Shown piece by piece: positions 10,455-19,606 of a stretch of DNA of 64,000 nucleotides. This stretch comes from Petaurus breviceps papuanus. Taxonomy: Eukaryota > Chordata > Mammalia > Diprotodontia > Petauridae. Location: the NCBI GenBank assembly GCA_028583685.1, contig JAMXIF010000002.1:61863178-61927177 (forward strand), in the 5' to 3' direction. Position numbers and translations under genes: made by a program. Within the stretch, counting starts at the first letter, position 1, and each line of letters starts with the position of its first letter. The notes under the pieces were generated by a model. That model was not told the DNA's origin. It did no database searches and was given only the letters and a program-made list of their open reading frames with translations.

Positions 10455-10640
10455 AAGCTAGACCAAATCACAAAATGTTAGCATTGGAGAATACCTTATA
10501 GATCAGTGAGTCCTATCACTCTTTTTCTGGATGAAGACAATTGAGATCCATGGAGAAAGTGATTTATCCAGAGTCAGATAGATACTGAGTGGCAGAGGAG
10601 GGAGACTAGATCTCAGAAATTCCTAGCTCCCCCTTCAGTG
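10455..10640 (-). mobile_element. MIR SINE
   Basis: Reverse-strand MIR: 'gttagcattggagaataccttatagatcagtgagtccta' is followed by 'ggatgaagacaattgagatcc' and 'cagagtcagatagatactgagtggcagag'. Confidence 0.7.
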
Positions 10641-10879
10641 CTTTTATGTAACTTCTCACTTTGGGCAAGCTTTGTGGAAAGTGTGGAACTTATATGACCT
10701 TGAAGTCTGGCTAGAATTTTAATGGATGGGGAAGGTGGGGCTGAGGACACTCCAGAGAAGGACAATGGCATGAAGAGGCAATGGGCATGGTGAAGACATA
10801 GGACCACGAGAAGGTTGTTGAGAAAATTTAGTTACTAAGGGCAGGAGAAAGGTGTAAGTAAAATATATTTATTATACTG

Positions 10880-11112
10880 TAGCTCACTTCATTAAGCTTC
10901 ATAGTAGGGACTCTGGGGTTGTGAGTTTGAATCTTGTCCCAGCTACGTAAGTGTGGTATATTTAAGCCAGCCGCACAAGTTTCCAGTGTGTTTCCATTTC
11001 CCCATCTGGGAAATGTTAACAGGGATGGTGGAGAGACACTGCTGATTAAAAAAAACTAGAGAGAGAGAGAGAGAGAGAGATAGAGATCACAAGGTGCTTT
11101 GCAAATAGACAG
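10880..11112 (+). mobile_element. MIR-like SINE containing a (GA)n run
   Basis: A diverged SINE with 'ggactctggggttgtgagtttgaatc', 'cccagctacgtaagtgtggta' and 'tttccccatctgggaaatg' carries a pure (GA)n microsatellite at 11057-11090. It ends with 'aaggtgctttgcaaatagaca'. Confidence 0.5.
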
Positions 11113-11114
11113 GC

Positions 11115-11517
11115 TTAACGGCAGTAAAACCAGCGAGGCATGAATAAGGGCACATCAGCCTGGCTGGATGAATAACTTCACAAGGGAAGCAATGAAATTC
11201 CCATTAATGGCATCATTTAATCCTCCAGTTCTTGAGGACAGGTTTTGACAGGCTTAACCAAAATTCTCTAGAGTGTTTCTATTCCCCTGAGGAGCCAATA
11301 ACCTCAGGGAATGAATGAAACATCTGGGGATCTGGGGAATTAGTATATCAAATGCTATTGTTCCCTTGTGTATTTGTGGGCCAGACAAAAGAAAGAAAAG
11401 ACAAAGTTTGTTAGTAAAATATGTTGCTGAATTAAAAAAAATTAAATGACCTGAATGAATATGGCACTTAAGAGCATCAGGGCCATGTCACATGATTGCT
11501 GCTGCTTTTCCAAGAGG
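11115..11517. other. Unique sequence, possible conserved non-coding element
   Basis: No repeat recognised. It has TAAT/ATTA-rich text with CATTAATGGCATCATTTAAT near 11200-11220 and 'tgaggagccaataacctcag' near 11288. Candidate only; conservation cannot be tested here. Confidence 0.25.
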
Positions 11518-11700
11518 GAGTATGGTATAATGGGTTGAGAATTGTCTTGGGAATCAGGAGATGTTGTTTTAGAATCTTCCACTGAGTAAATCCTTTGACC
11601 TCTCTGGGCTTGAGTTTTCTTATTTGTAGAATGAGGAGGTTGGAGGAGATGGCCTCTAAGTTTCCTTCCAGGTCTAAATGATTCTCTATGATTCTATTAA
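11518..11700 (+). mobile_element. MIR3/Ther-2 type CORE-SINE
   Basis: tRNA-like head 'tatggtataatgggttgag', CORE region 'cctctctgggcttgagttttc', and a CR1/L3-like tail 'ttggaggagatggcctctaag...aatgattctctatgattct'. The repeated ATTCTATGATTCT motif at the end is typical of CR1-derived tails. Confidence 0.8.
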
Positions 11701-11769
11701 TAATCTCTTTTTCTTGACCTCTATCCCTTTAGTCTTCAATCCTTTCCCTTTATTTAGCCAGGTTTTTTT

Positions 11770-11825
11770 AGTCAGTTGATCAGTCCATAAGCATCTATTA
11801 AGCACCTATATGCCAGGTTCCTCAT
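11770..11825 (-). mobile_element. L2 3' tip, antisense
   Basis: GTTGATCAGTCCATAAGCAT followed by 'ctattaagcacctatatgccagg' is the reverse complement of the L2 3' terminus. Confidence 0.65.
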
Positions 11826-12054
11826 CTCAAGATTTTCTATTACCCTATTATCCTTCCTGAACCCCTTGTTCTACTCCCATGTGTCTCACAGATTGTTTCT
11901 GAGATGGAATCTGAGAATTTCTGTCAAAAATATCTCCCTCCCTGAAATTGTCAAGGTACTTGGAATTCTCCAGAGATATTATGGTGGATTTAAGGCACAG
12001 TCTCTAGAAGCTGCTTTTTAAAATGCTACTGAATTACCTGGGAGATGAAACCCA

Positions 12055-12185
12055 CTAATACACCATTTATTTAGTAGCTATTTAACTTCCTACTATCATA
12101 AAGGTGAGGGCAGTATAAAAAAGAATAATGCATTATCCCTGTCCTCATGGAGCATACAATCAAGTATAGAGGGCTAGATATCTGT
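12055..12185 (-). mobile_element. Probable L2 fragment, antisense
   Basis: 'accatttatttagtagctatttaacttcctac' is followed by 'attatccctgtcctcatggagcatacaatc', similar to the antisense L2 3' end but diverged. Confidence 0.5.
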
Positions 12186-12189
12186 GATT

Positions 12190-14755
12190 GATTAGCTCAG
12201 CTATCTGTCACCTATTAGAGTTTAAAATCATGCAGAATGGGATGAAGCACAGGTCAGTTTTGGAAATTTCTGGAACCTGGGTTTCTTTGGGAAGGGATGG
12301 GCTTGGGTGTGAGATCTAATTTAAGCCAGGGTCCTATATTCATAAAAAACCTCCAATATTATCCCTGTCCAATAAGACAATTCCTATTTTCCTATGAAAA
12401 ATCAAGAGAACTGGGAATGTTGGAGAGAGTAATGGGTAACAGAAGAGCAGCTTGGATGACTTCACCATTTTGATTAGGATGGGCTTTCCAACTGACCTTG
12501 AGTTCCCATAGTGATTAGCTGCTGAGTGTTTGTCCTGATGAAGGGTCGACATAGCACCATAATAAACCAATAACCCAACATGAGGCAGGACTGACAGAAA
12601 CTGAACCCTGGGCTGAGACAGCCCTTTTCCTTCCATATGACATCCGATCCAGCCGCTTAATGTTAAGTAGTAGTAATTTAAGTAACCAAGAGTGTGTTCC
12701 TTATCTATGCCAGAGAATGTTTACTTTCCCATGTGGTGGCAGCCGGAGCCTTTGGTTTCTTCCATCAACAGTTTGACAATCTGGCCTAGATCCAGGGCTG
12801 TGCGATGGGAGCTGTTTCATTTGGGGTTTAACTCTTTCCTTGACAAAATCTGTTCTGGAATTTGTAGTTTCACTGCAGAATTCTAGTTGAGGTTTGGAAT
12901 AGTCCTGTTAAGTCGGAGGCTCTTTAACAAAGATAGAGGATTTTTCTTAAAGCATTCCATGGAGCCTCTCCTCATATTCTGAAAGACAGGGTGACTAAAA
13001 GAAACAAAATAATTGCCTCCACTTTGCTCATTTGCCTCTAAGTGCTTGCTGTTTTAATGAAGAAAAAAATGTCCCTTGGTAAATGCATAGAATTTCTCTT
13101 TCTTTGGTAAGACAAGACAATTTCCTCTTTCAATGGAATATTTTTACTTACACTGTGCTCAGATGAGACGAGGTTTATTCCTTCTTCCCTCTTATCCCCT
13201 TCACCTCCCCAGGAAAATAACATTTTTGAGATTTTAAGAGATTGCTGGACAAATAGGAGGCCATTTTCCTCGAACTGAGAAGTTGCATTCCACTCCTTAT
13301 ACCTTCATCTCAAGACTGCAGGATATGGGATCCCAGATGGACAACTGATTTGTCCCAGTGCGACACTTATTTTCCTATGAAAATTCATGCCACAGAAATT
13401 GATCATTTTTCACAGCTCTCCTGACAGGTACAATTGTCACTTGCAACAGAATAAAGAGACAATGCAAAATAGCTCCTTTAAGCTGCCTTTAATTGGCTCT
13501 TAAAGTCATTTTGCTGAGATGGATTAATCACACCAAGACACAGTGTGCTAGCACAGCTCATAAAACCTGTTTTTTCGGATCATTTTCCAGGGTGAGGAGA
13601 CTTTCTACTCTCCTCTTGGTTCTTACATAAAGTCCTGTTATTAGTTTTTATTGGGTTTGGCTGATGGGACATACAGATCCAGGTTCTGGCACCAAAAATA
13701 AAGTAGACAGGTGTGGCATAATCCCAGAGGCAGGATTTCTTTCCAAGCTAAAGTGCACATTAAAGTTTTTTCTGCTTGTGAAAGTGATAGATCCTCAAAC
13801 CACAGTACTGCAAAGGTTCTAGCAGGAGGCTTGCAGGTATTATGACACTCTCTACTGCCTCTTCTCCCATTTCTTTACTCTGCAGCAATCACTGTTCAAA
13901 TTCTCCATTTCAATATAACTTCTCTAGCAAACTTTAGTTGGTATGTTGCTGAGCCCTCTTAGTGAATGAGGTCTTCCTTTCCACTAAAGTAATCATGCTA
14001 TTGTAAATGAGATGTCCTCTGTTTTTTTTAGGATGATGAGTGTGAGACCATGTTAGATGAACAATAAAGTATGAAGGGTGAACATTAATGTTCAAATATA
14101 ATTTATTAAAATTAATCTGACATGTTATAGGAAATAGATAATTGCATTGTATGGTGATTATTTATAAATGGTAAATAAGTCACGTAACTATGAACCTAAT
14201 TTTATAGTTTTTCTCCTTTTGCCTTATTAGTTATGTAGTAACTGTAATCATTGTTGATGATTTTCCTGATCATTTGCTATAAAGGAATTTCTTATGTTCA
14301 GGAAGGCCTAGAAGGGATAGCACATATTGTGGGAATTCAGGAGGGATAAATAGGTCCAGGTGTGATATTTTTCCCTTTTCATTCAGTAATTCCATGATTA
14401 CCATACTGCAGGACATAATAGGGTAGGGGCAACTTAGGCCAGTGGGTGTCATGGAAAAAGGGAAGAGGATATAATGGGAACAGGCTCTGATTCTCCAACA
14501 TCTGGCTATTTTGGAGCAGATAGCTTAAGGAAGGGCACCTGTGTTTTCACACAGAGAAGGGAAGGGAGGAGGCTGGAGTATTCTGGTAAATGTTGAATAA
14601 CCATACCTCTGGGGAAGAACATGTGCAGGACATACTCTTAAGTTTAATCTGCATTATTAACATTTTTCCTCATCACTTTCTTTTATCTGTTCTATAACTT
14701 TTGTTGTTGTTGACCACCTACTCGACCTGGATATTTTATCATCCCTTGAATTCTG
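12190..14755. other. Longest repeat-poor stretch in the window
   Basis: I recognise no SINE, LINE or DNA transposon over about 2.5 kb. A 98-codon minus frame (12636-12340) and other short frames show no family features. The segment at about 13390-13620 has several homeodomain-type cores (TTTAATTGGC near 13488, GATTAATCAC near 13521) and few simple repeats. It is a candidate for regulatory sequence only. Confidence 0.35.
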
Positions 14756-14767
14756 CATCATTACTTT

Positions 14768-14885
14768 TTTTTTGGGAGGGACAATTGGAGTTGAGTTGCC
14801 CAAAGTCACATGGCTAGTAAGTGTTAAGTGTCTGAGGCCGGATTTGAACTCAGGTCCTCCTGACTCTAGGGCCACCTAGTCACCC
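14768..14885 (-). mobile_element. tRNA-derived marsupial SINE, antisense
   Basis: The insert runs from TTTTTTGGGAGGGACAATTG through 'aggtcctcctgactctagggccacctag'. Perfect 12-bp duplications CATCATTACTTT flank it at 14756-14767 and 14886-14897. The tRNA head is slightly shortened internally compared with other copies. Confidence 0.93.
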
Positions 14886-14897
14886 CATCATTACTTT

Positions 14898-14980
14898 CAT
14901 CTGTTTTTTTTTCTACCTCCAGGGACATTCCTTCCTAGTCCCTTCTACTATATCATCATCTAGCTCTTAAATCCTTATTT

Positions 14981-15053
<73 letters not shown>

Positions 15054-15168
15054 GTATCTACCTATCTATCTACATACATATAAAATACACATATATAGTA
15101 TATATGTGTATATACATACACCTGTGGTGTGTATTATTTATGTATATATATACATATACACACATATA

Positions 15169-15203
<35 letters not shown>

Positions 15204-15560
15204 CCCTAAAATCTCTCATGTTTTGATAATTTCATCAGCTTTCATGGGTTCAATTCTCTCTATGCAGCTGATTCCCATATCTTTTTATCTAGTCTTGATT
15301 TCTCTTCTAACTGTAGTCCTACATATTCTACTACCAACTGGTCATTTCTAGTTGAATGTTCCACAGATGTCTCAAAATCAGCATGTTTAAAATGGAATTT
15401 ATCATCTTTCCCTTTAAACCCACGCTTCCTTATTTCTGCTTTTGGTAACTGACATTCTCCCAGTCATCCAGGATTAGCCTTGGAATCATCTGCTACTTTT
15501 CCCTCTCCCACATTGCACACTTCAAATTAATTGCCAAGTCTTACTGATTCTACCACCACA
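14898..15560 (+). mobile_element. L2 LINE reverse-transcriptase-end fragment
   Basis: The text 'cagatgtctcaaaatcagcatgtttaaaatgg' followed by 'ccttggaatcatctgc...ctctcccacattgcac' and 'gccaagtcttactgattctacc' corresponds to the C-terminal part of L2 RT (family: NPSKTE, then LGVILDSSLS). It is split by the TCTA/TA microsatellite block at 14985-15205. Confidence 0.75.
14983..15205. repeat. (TCTA)n and (TA/TG/TC)n microsatellite block
   Basis: About 75 bp of TCTA repeats give way to TATATA/TGTGTA and then (TC)n and (TA)n runs. It is embedded in the L2 fragment. Confidence 0.95.
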
Positions 15561-16100
15561 ACATCTCATTCCAATTCAATTAAATTCATCTCATATTTGC
15601 AAAGCACCTAATATATTCAAGGAACTGCCAATGCAAAGAACTGCCAATACAAAGACAGAGATAAAAAAAAATTTCCTTCCCTGGAGTTTATATTCGACTG
15701 GAGGATAGAAATGAGTAAACAAATGAATACTAGATGATTTGTGGAGAAAGAAAACACAAATTGCTGGAGGGATCAGGAAGGACTTCTCATAGGAGGGAAT
15801 GCAGGAGCTCCCTTTGAAAGAGGCTAAGGATTCTAAGAGGGAGAGGTGAGAATGGAGTGCATTTCTGGTATGAGGGACAATTTATGCAAAAGCGTGGAGA
15901 CATCAGATGAAGCTGGGAAACAGAAAGTGTCTATGTTGGCTGAAATGTAATGTTTTATGGATATTCATGGAAAGAGATTTGGGAAAGTAGACTAGGAGAC
16001 ACATCACAAAGGTTTTAAATACCAACTTGAAAAGTTGCTATTTTGTCCCAGAGGTAACAGGACCAAGAAAGATTCTTGGGATTGGGGGGACATGGTCAAA
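15560..16100 (-). mobile_element. L2 LINE 3' region, antisense
   Basis: 'catatttgcaaagcacctaatatattcaagg' starts at the 3' tip. It is followed by the antisense blocks 'ggaaggacttctcatagg', 'atgcaaaagcgtggagacatcaga' and 'gacatggtcaaatgtg'. Confidence 0.75.
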
Positions 16101-16990
16101 TGTGAATGAATAAACAAATGAATAAAAATAATTTAAAAAATTAAGTTCTCATCTATGTACAAAATAATGATGATACAAATAGAAAAGCTGTATGGAATTA
16201 TTCTCAAAGAACTCACATTCTAGTGGTGTGGGGACAGCTAGGTGATGCTGTGGATGGAGCATTGGACCTGGAGTCAGGAATTTCTTAATTCAAATCTGGC
16301 CTCAGATTTACTAGCAGTATGACCTTGGGCAAGTCACTTAACCTCTGTCTGCCTGGATAGCTTCATCTATAAAATGGAGATAAGAATAACAATTAAAAGA
16401 AATATTTACAAAGTGATTTGCAAACCTTAAAGCAAAATACAAGAAATAGTTACTTTTCCGATTGTTATTGTTAGTGGAGGAGATTACATATATGGAAGAT
16501 TTCAGTTACAAGTCAAATGGATATGCCTATCATCCTAAGGTGGTGAGGCAAAGAAGATAGTAATGCATCTTCTTCCATTTCATTTCCATTATTAATTCTG
16601 AATAAGTTTCCAATTTATCAGTGCCAAGGCCTTCGATGGAGAGAACATTCTTTTCAAGATCTGTAGTTGTGACTGACGAGGAAGCAAGGGACTGTAGCAT
16701 GTGCAGAAGTAGTTGCCACTCTATATGTCTACTATATAGAGTAGACTTGCTTCCCAGCACTATGGCTACAGGGGCCAGGTTAGAAACAGGATCAGTGGGC
16801 TGAGTGCTGCTACTATTCTCAGGGTTTGTGGGCTTAGCTATATGGAAGACAGATAGGGCTGCCATAACCAAAAATTTCAGCACCAAGTCACCATGTTATT
16901 CCTCTGGAGTCCTTTTGTATTTGCCTAGGCTGGTTGTAGAGAGCAGACATAGTCTGATGCTAGGACCACATCCAAAGCCTGCATGGTAGA
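16101..16990 (-). mobile_element. Chimeric retroposon copy C: Y-box cold-shock-like part plus L2 tail
   Basis: On the minus strand the upstream part is 'ctgtagccatagtgctgggaagcaag'. A KNVLSIEGLGT block (16655-16620) aligns with KNVLTTKVL of copy B, and YBX3 has KKVLATKVLGT. A GAAATGG...GAAGATGCATTAC block aligns with the NDIKEDALH region of copy A. Then comes the shared junction 'cttgtaactgaaatcttccatatatg', and after the SINE at 16229-16481 the L2 end 'cactagaatgtgagttctttgag', finishing with GAATGAATAAACAAATGAAT-like sequence. A 118-codon frame (16886-16530, minus) spans the Y-box-like half. The copy lies against an antisense L2. Confidence 0.5.
16229..16481 (+). mobile_element. CORE-SINE (Mar1/Ther-1 type)
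   Basis: Head GGACAGCTAGGTGATGCTG, B-box-like 'ttcaaatctggcctcagat', CAAGTCACTTAACCTC, CORE 'tctataaaatggagataag', and an L2-type tail. Short flanking matches TAGTGGTG (16221-16228) and TAGTGGAG (16482-16489) suggest the duplication. It interrupts chimeric retroposon copy C. Confidence 0.85.
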
Positions 16991-17084
16991 ACCTGAAAGA
17001 ATGTGTGTCAGTTTCACGTTCATGTCTCAGTTGGGCACAGAAAGAAGACTATGTAAAGAAGAACTGAAGTTCAGATAACCCCAA

Positions 17085-17297
17085 AATAGCTAACATTTAC
17101 ATTGCTCTTCAAGGTTTGCAAAGCACTTTTCATTCTTACAGCAACCCTGCAAGGTAGGTGCTGTTTTTATTCACCTTTTACAAATAAGGAAACTGAGGCT
17201 GAAATAAACTATGTAACTTACCCAGGGTCACACAGCTAGTAAATGTCTGATGTGGGATTAAAACCCAGGTCTTCCTCACTCGAAGTCCAGTACTTGT
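17085..17297 (-). mobile_element. CORE-SINE (Ther-1/MIR type), antisense
   Basis: 'agctaacatttacattgc' (L2-type tail) comes first, then 'aaataaggaaactgaggctg' and 'cccagggtcacacagctagtaaatgtctgatg', ending with 'aacccaggtcttcctcactcgaag'. Confidence 0.88.
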
Positions 17298-17569
17298 ATG
17301 GATTGTAACACAAAACTTCCAGGGAAGAGGAACATGCTGGGCATGAGTGAGATATAACACATTGCAAAACATTATGCAAGAGAAGCAGTATAAATGAAAT
17401 GTATTAATGCAAAAAAAAAAGATGGGCCAATTATGGAGTGAGAGTGAAATATAATCACTACAGTCCATGTGTTCCATTGGTATGCATGCAATGTCAAGAG
17501 AATATGAGAATTGCAATTCCCTGACCCTTATTATATTGTATAAACCCTATAGCAAATTTATGAGAGAGC

Positions 17570-17930
17570 TAGTGAATAAGTTTTTATTAAGGACTTATTA
17601 TATGCCAGACACTTTGCTAATTTCTGGAGATGCAAAGAAAGGGAAAAATAGTCCCTGCTCTCAAGCAGCTTACATTCTAACAGGGAAAACATCTTACATA
17701 TAAGGTAGACAGAGAGTACATGGAAGGCAATTTTAGAGAGGAAAATAGGTGACCAGAAAAGTCCTTCTACAAAAGATGAGATTTTAATTGGGCCTTGGAG
17801 GAAGTGAGAGGAAGGAGAACATTTCAGCCATGGGGAACAGTCAATGCAAAGGCATAGAAGTGGGAAATGGTGTTATACAAGGTGAATTGTAATTGGCATT
17901 ACTGGAGGGAATATTGCATCATGGAACTGG
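17570..17930 (-). mobile_element. L2 LINE 3' region, antisense
   Basis: 'gtttttattaaggacttattatatgccagac' is followed by 'gtccctgctctcaagcagcttacattctaac', 'attgggccttggaggaagtgaga' and 'atggggaacagtcaatgcaaaggc'. Confidence 0.85.
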
Positions 17931-17934
17931 CTAT

Positions 17935-18182
17935 TTTGTGAAGTGGATAGAGAACTATACTTGGAGTCAGATATGTTCAAATCTGACCTCAGGCACTTTC
18001 TAGCTATGTGACCCTGGGTAAGTCACTTAATTTCTTTCTGCCCCTGTTTTCTTAATTGTAAAATGGATAATAGCACCTACCTTCCAGGCAGGATTATTGT
18101 GAAAATTATGTAAGATAACATTTGTAAAGTGCTTAGCACAGAGTCTGTCACATAATAGGTCCTTATTAAATACTGGTTTCCT
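17935..18182 (+). mobile_element. CORE-SINE (Ther-1/MIR type)
   Basis: 'gaagtggatagagaactatacttggagtcag', 'ctagctatgtgaccctgggtaagtcacttaat', CORE 'aattgtaaaatggataatagcacctacc', and the L2-type end 'aaagtgcttagcacagag...cttattaaat'. It is followed by CT-rich sequence at 18180-18230. Confidence 0.88.
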
Positions 18183-18248
18183 TCCTGCCTTCCTTCTTTC
18201 CTGCCTTCCTGCACTCCTGCCTTCCAGATCACCTATTCATTTGTAACA

Positions 18249-19062
18249 CAGGCTTACCTTATTTTATTGTACTTCACTTTATTGTGCTTCACAGATATTG
18301 TGTTTTTTTCTTTTATTTTTTTTAAATTAAAGGTTTGTAGCAACCCTACGTTGAGCCAATCTTTTGGTGCCATTTTTCTAACAGCAAATGTTAACATTGT
18401 ATACATTTTGGTAATTCTCATAATAGTTCAAACTTTTTCATTATTATTACATCTGTTATGGTGATGTGTGATCAATGATCTTTGATGGCAGTGAATCCTG
18501 CCCATACAAAACAGTAAATTTAATCATTAAATGTTGTATGTGTTCTGACTACTCCACTGATCAGCTGTTCCTGTCTCTCTCCCTCTACTTAGGCTACCTT
18601 ATTTCCTGAGACACAACATTATTGGAATGAGGCCAATTAATATCCCTACAGTGGCCTCTAAGTGTTCAAATGAAAGGAAGAATCCAGAGATGATGTAAAT
18701 CTCATTGTTGTCTTATTTTAAGAAATTGCCACAGCCCACTTCCCCAGCCTTCACCATCTGCCACCCTGGTAAGTCAGCAGCCATCAACAATGAGTCAAGA
18801 TCCTTTGCCAGCAAAAAGATTATGACTTACCGGAGGCTCAGATAATGATTAACTTTTTTTTTTTTTAGCAATAAAGTATTTCAATTAAGGTATGTACAAT
18901 TTTGGTCATAATACGATTACAGGCTTAATAGATTACAGTATCGTGTAAACATAGCCTTTATATGCCCTGGGAACAAAAAAATTCATATGACTTGTTTATT
19001 GTGATATCCACTTTATTGACGTGGTCCAGAACTGAGCCCATAGTATCTTTGAGATATGTCTG
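18249..19062 (+). mobile_element. Tigger1-like (TcMar/pogo) transposon, internally deleted
   Basis: The left end CAGGCTTACCTTATTTTATT and the reverse-complemented right end CAGACATATCTCAAAGATAC are Tigger1-type terminal inverted repeats. A TA follows the right end (19063-19064). Internal text such as 'aggtttgtagcaaccctacgttgagccaa' and 'gatctttgatggcagtgaatcc' follows the Tigger1 consensus as I know it. Near 18650 the transposase start (family MASKCSSERK) survives with GTG in place of ATG. Soon after it the sequence jumps to the extreme C-terminal coding end ('ttgtcttattttaagaaattgccac'), so almost all of the roughly 1.9-kb transposase gene is missing. It is a non-autonomous derivative. Confidence 0.9.
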
Positions 19063-19065
19063 TAC

Positions 19066-19275
19066 TGGAGTAGGGTATGGGTTGCAGACTGAGAGCAGCT
19101 AGTATTCTAGTTAGGAGGCAGTTACAAGAGTCGAGGTTAACAGTTAGTGAGAGCCTGAACTAGGAAAGTTACTGGGCAGAGAGAAAGTGATGGATGTGAG
19201 AGAGATGGGGTTATGATTGGCAAGATGTGGCAAATGCTTGGATCTAGGAGATGGGGTAGGACAATTCTGATTTTG
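19066..19275 (-). mobile_element. L2 LINE ORF2-end fragment, antisense
   Basis: 'tagttaggaggcagttacaagagtcgagg' is followed by 'gatggatgtgagagagatg' and 'caagatgtggcaaatgcttgg', the antisense of the L2 RT C-terminal coding region. Confidence 0.7.
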
Positions 19276-19339
19276 CAGATCTGACTGACTGAACCTCTCA
19301 GATCCATTCTCTTTTTATCATTCCCTCAGGAAGGAAGGA

Positions 19340-19593
19340 AGGAGGGAGACATTTTAAAGCACCTACTGTGTGCCAGGCACTGCGTTAAGCACTTTACAAA
19401 TATATCATTTGATCCTTATAAAAACCCTAGGAGGAAGGTGCTATTATTGTCCCCTTTTTACAGATGAGAAAACTAATGTAGACAGAGGCTAAGTGGCTTG
19501 CTCAGAATCACTTAACTAGGAAGTGTCAGAGGTCAAATCTGAACTCAGGACTTTCTAACTCCAGGCTCAGAGCTCTATCTACTTTGATACCTA
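19340..19593 (-). mobile_element. CORE-SINE (Ther-1/MIR type), antisense
   Basis: 'taaagcacctactgtgtgccaggcactgc' (L2-type tail), 'acagatgagaaaactaatgtagacagagg', 'ctcagaatcacttaactagg', and the tRNA-like head up to 'gatacctag'. HAL1 copy B inserted just beyond it. Confidence 0.88.
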
Positions 19594-19606
19594 GATTCCC
19601 TAGTTC

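Noticed and set aside
15052-15351. 99-codon Tyr/Ile-rich ORF
   Set aside because: Most of it is translated TCTA/TA microsatellite.
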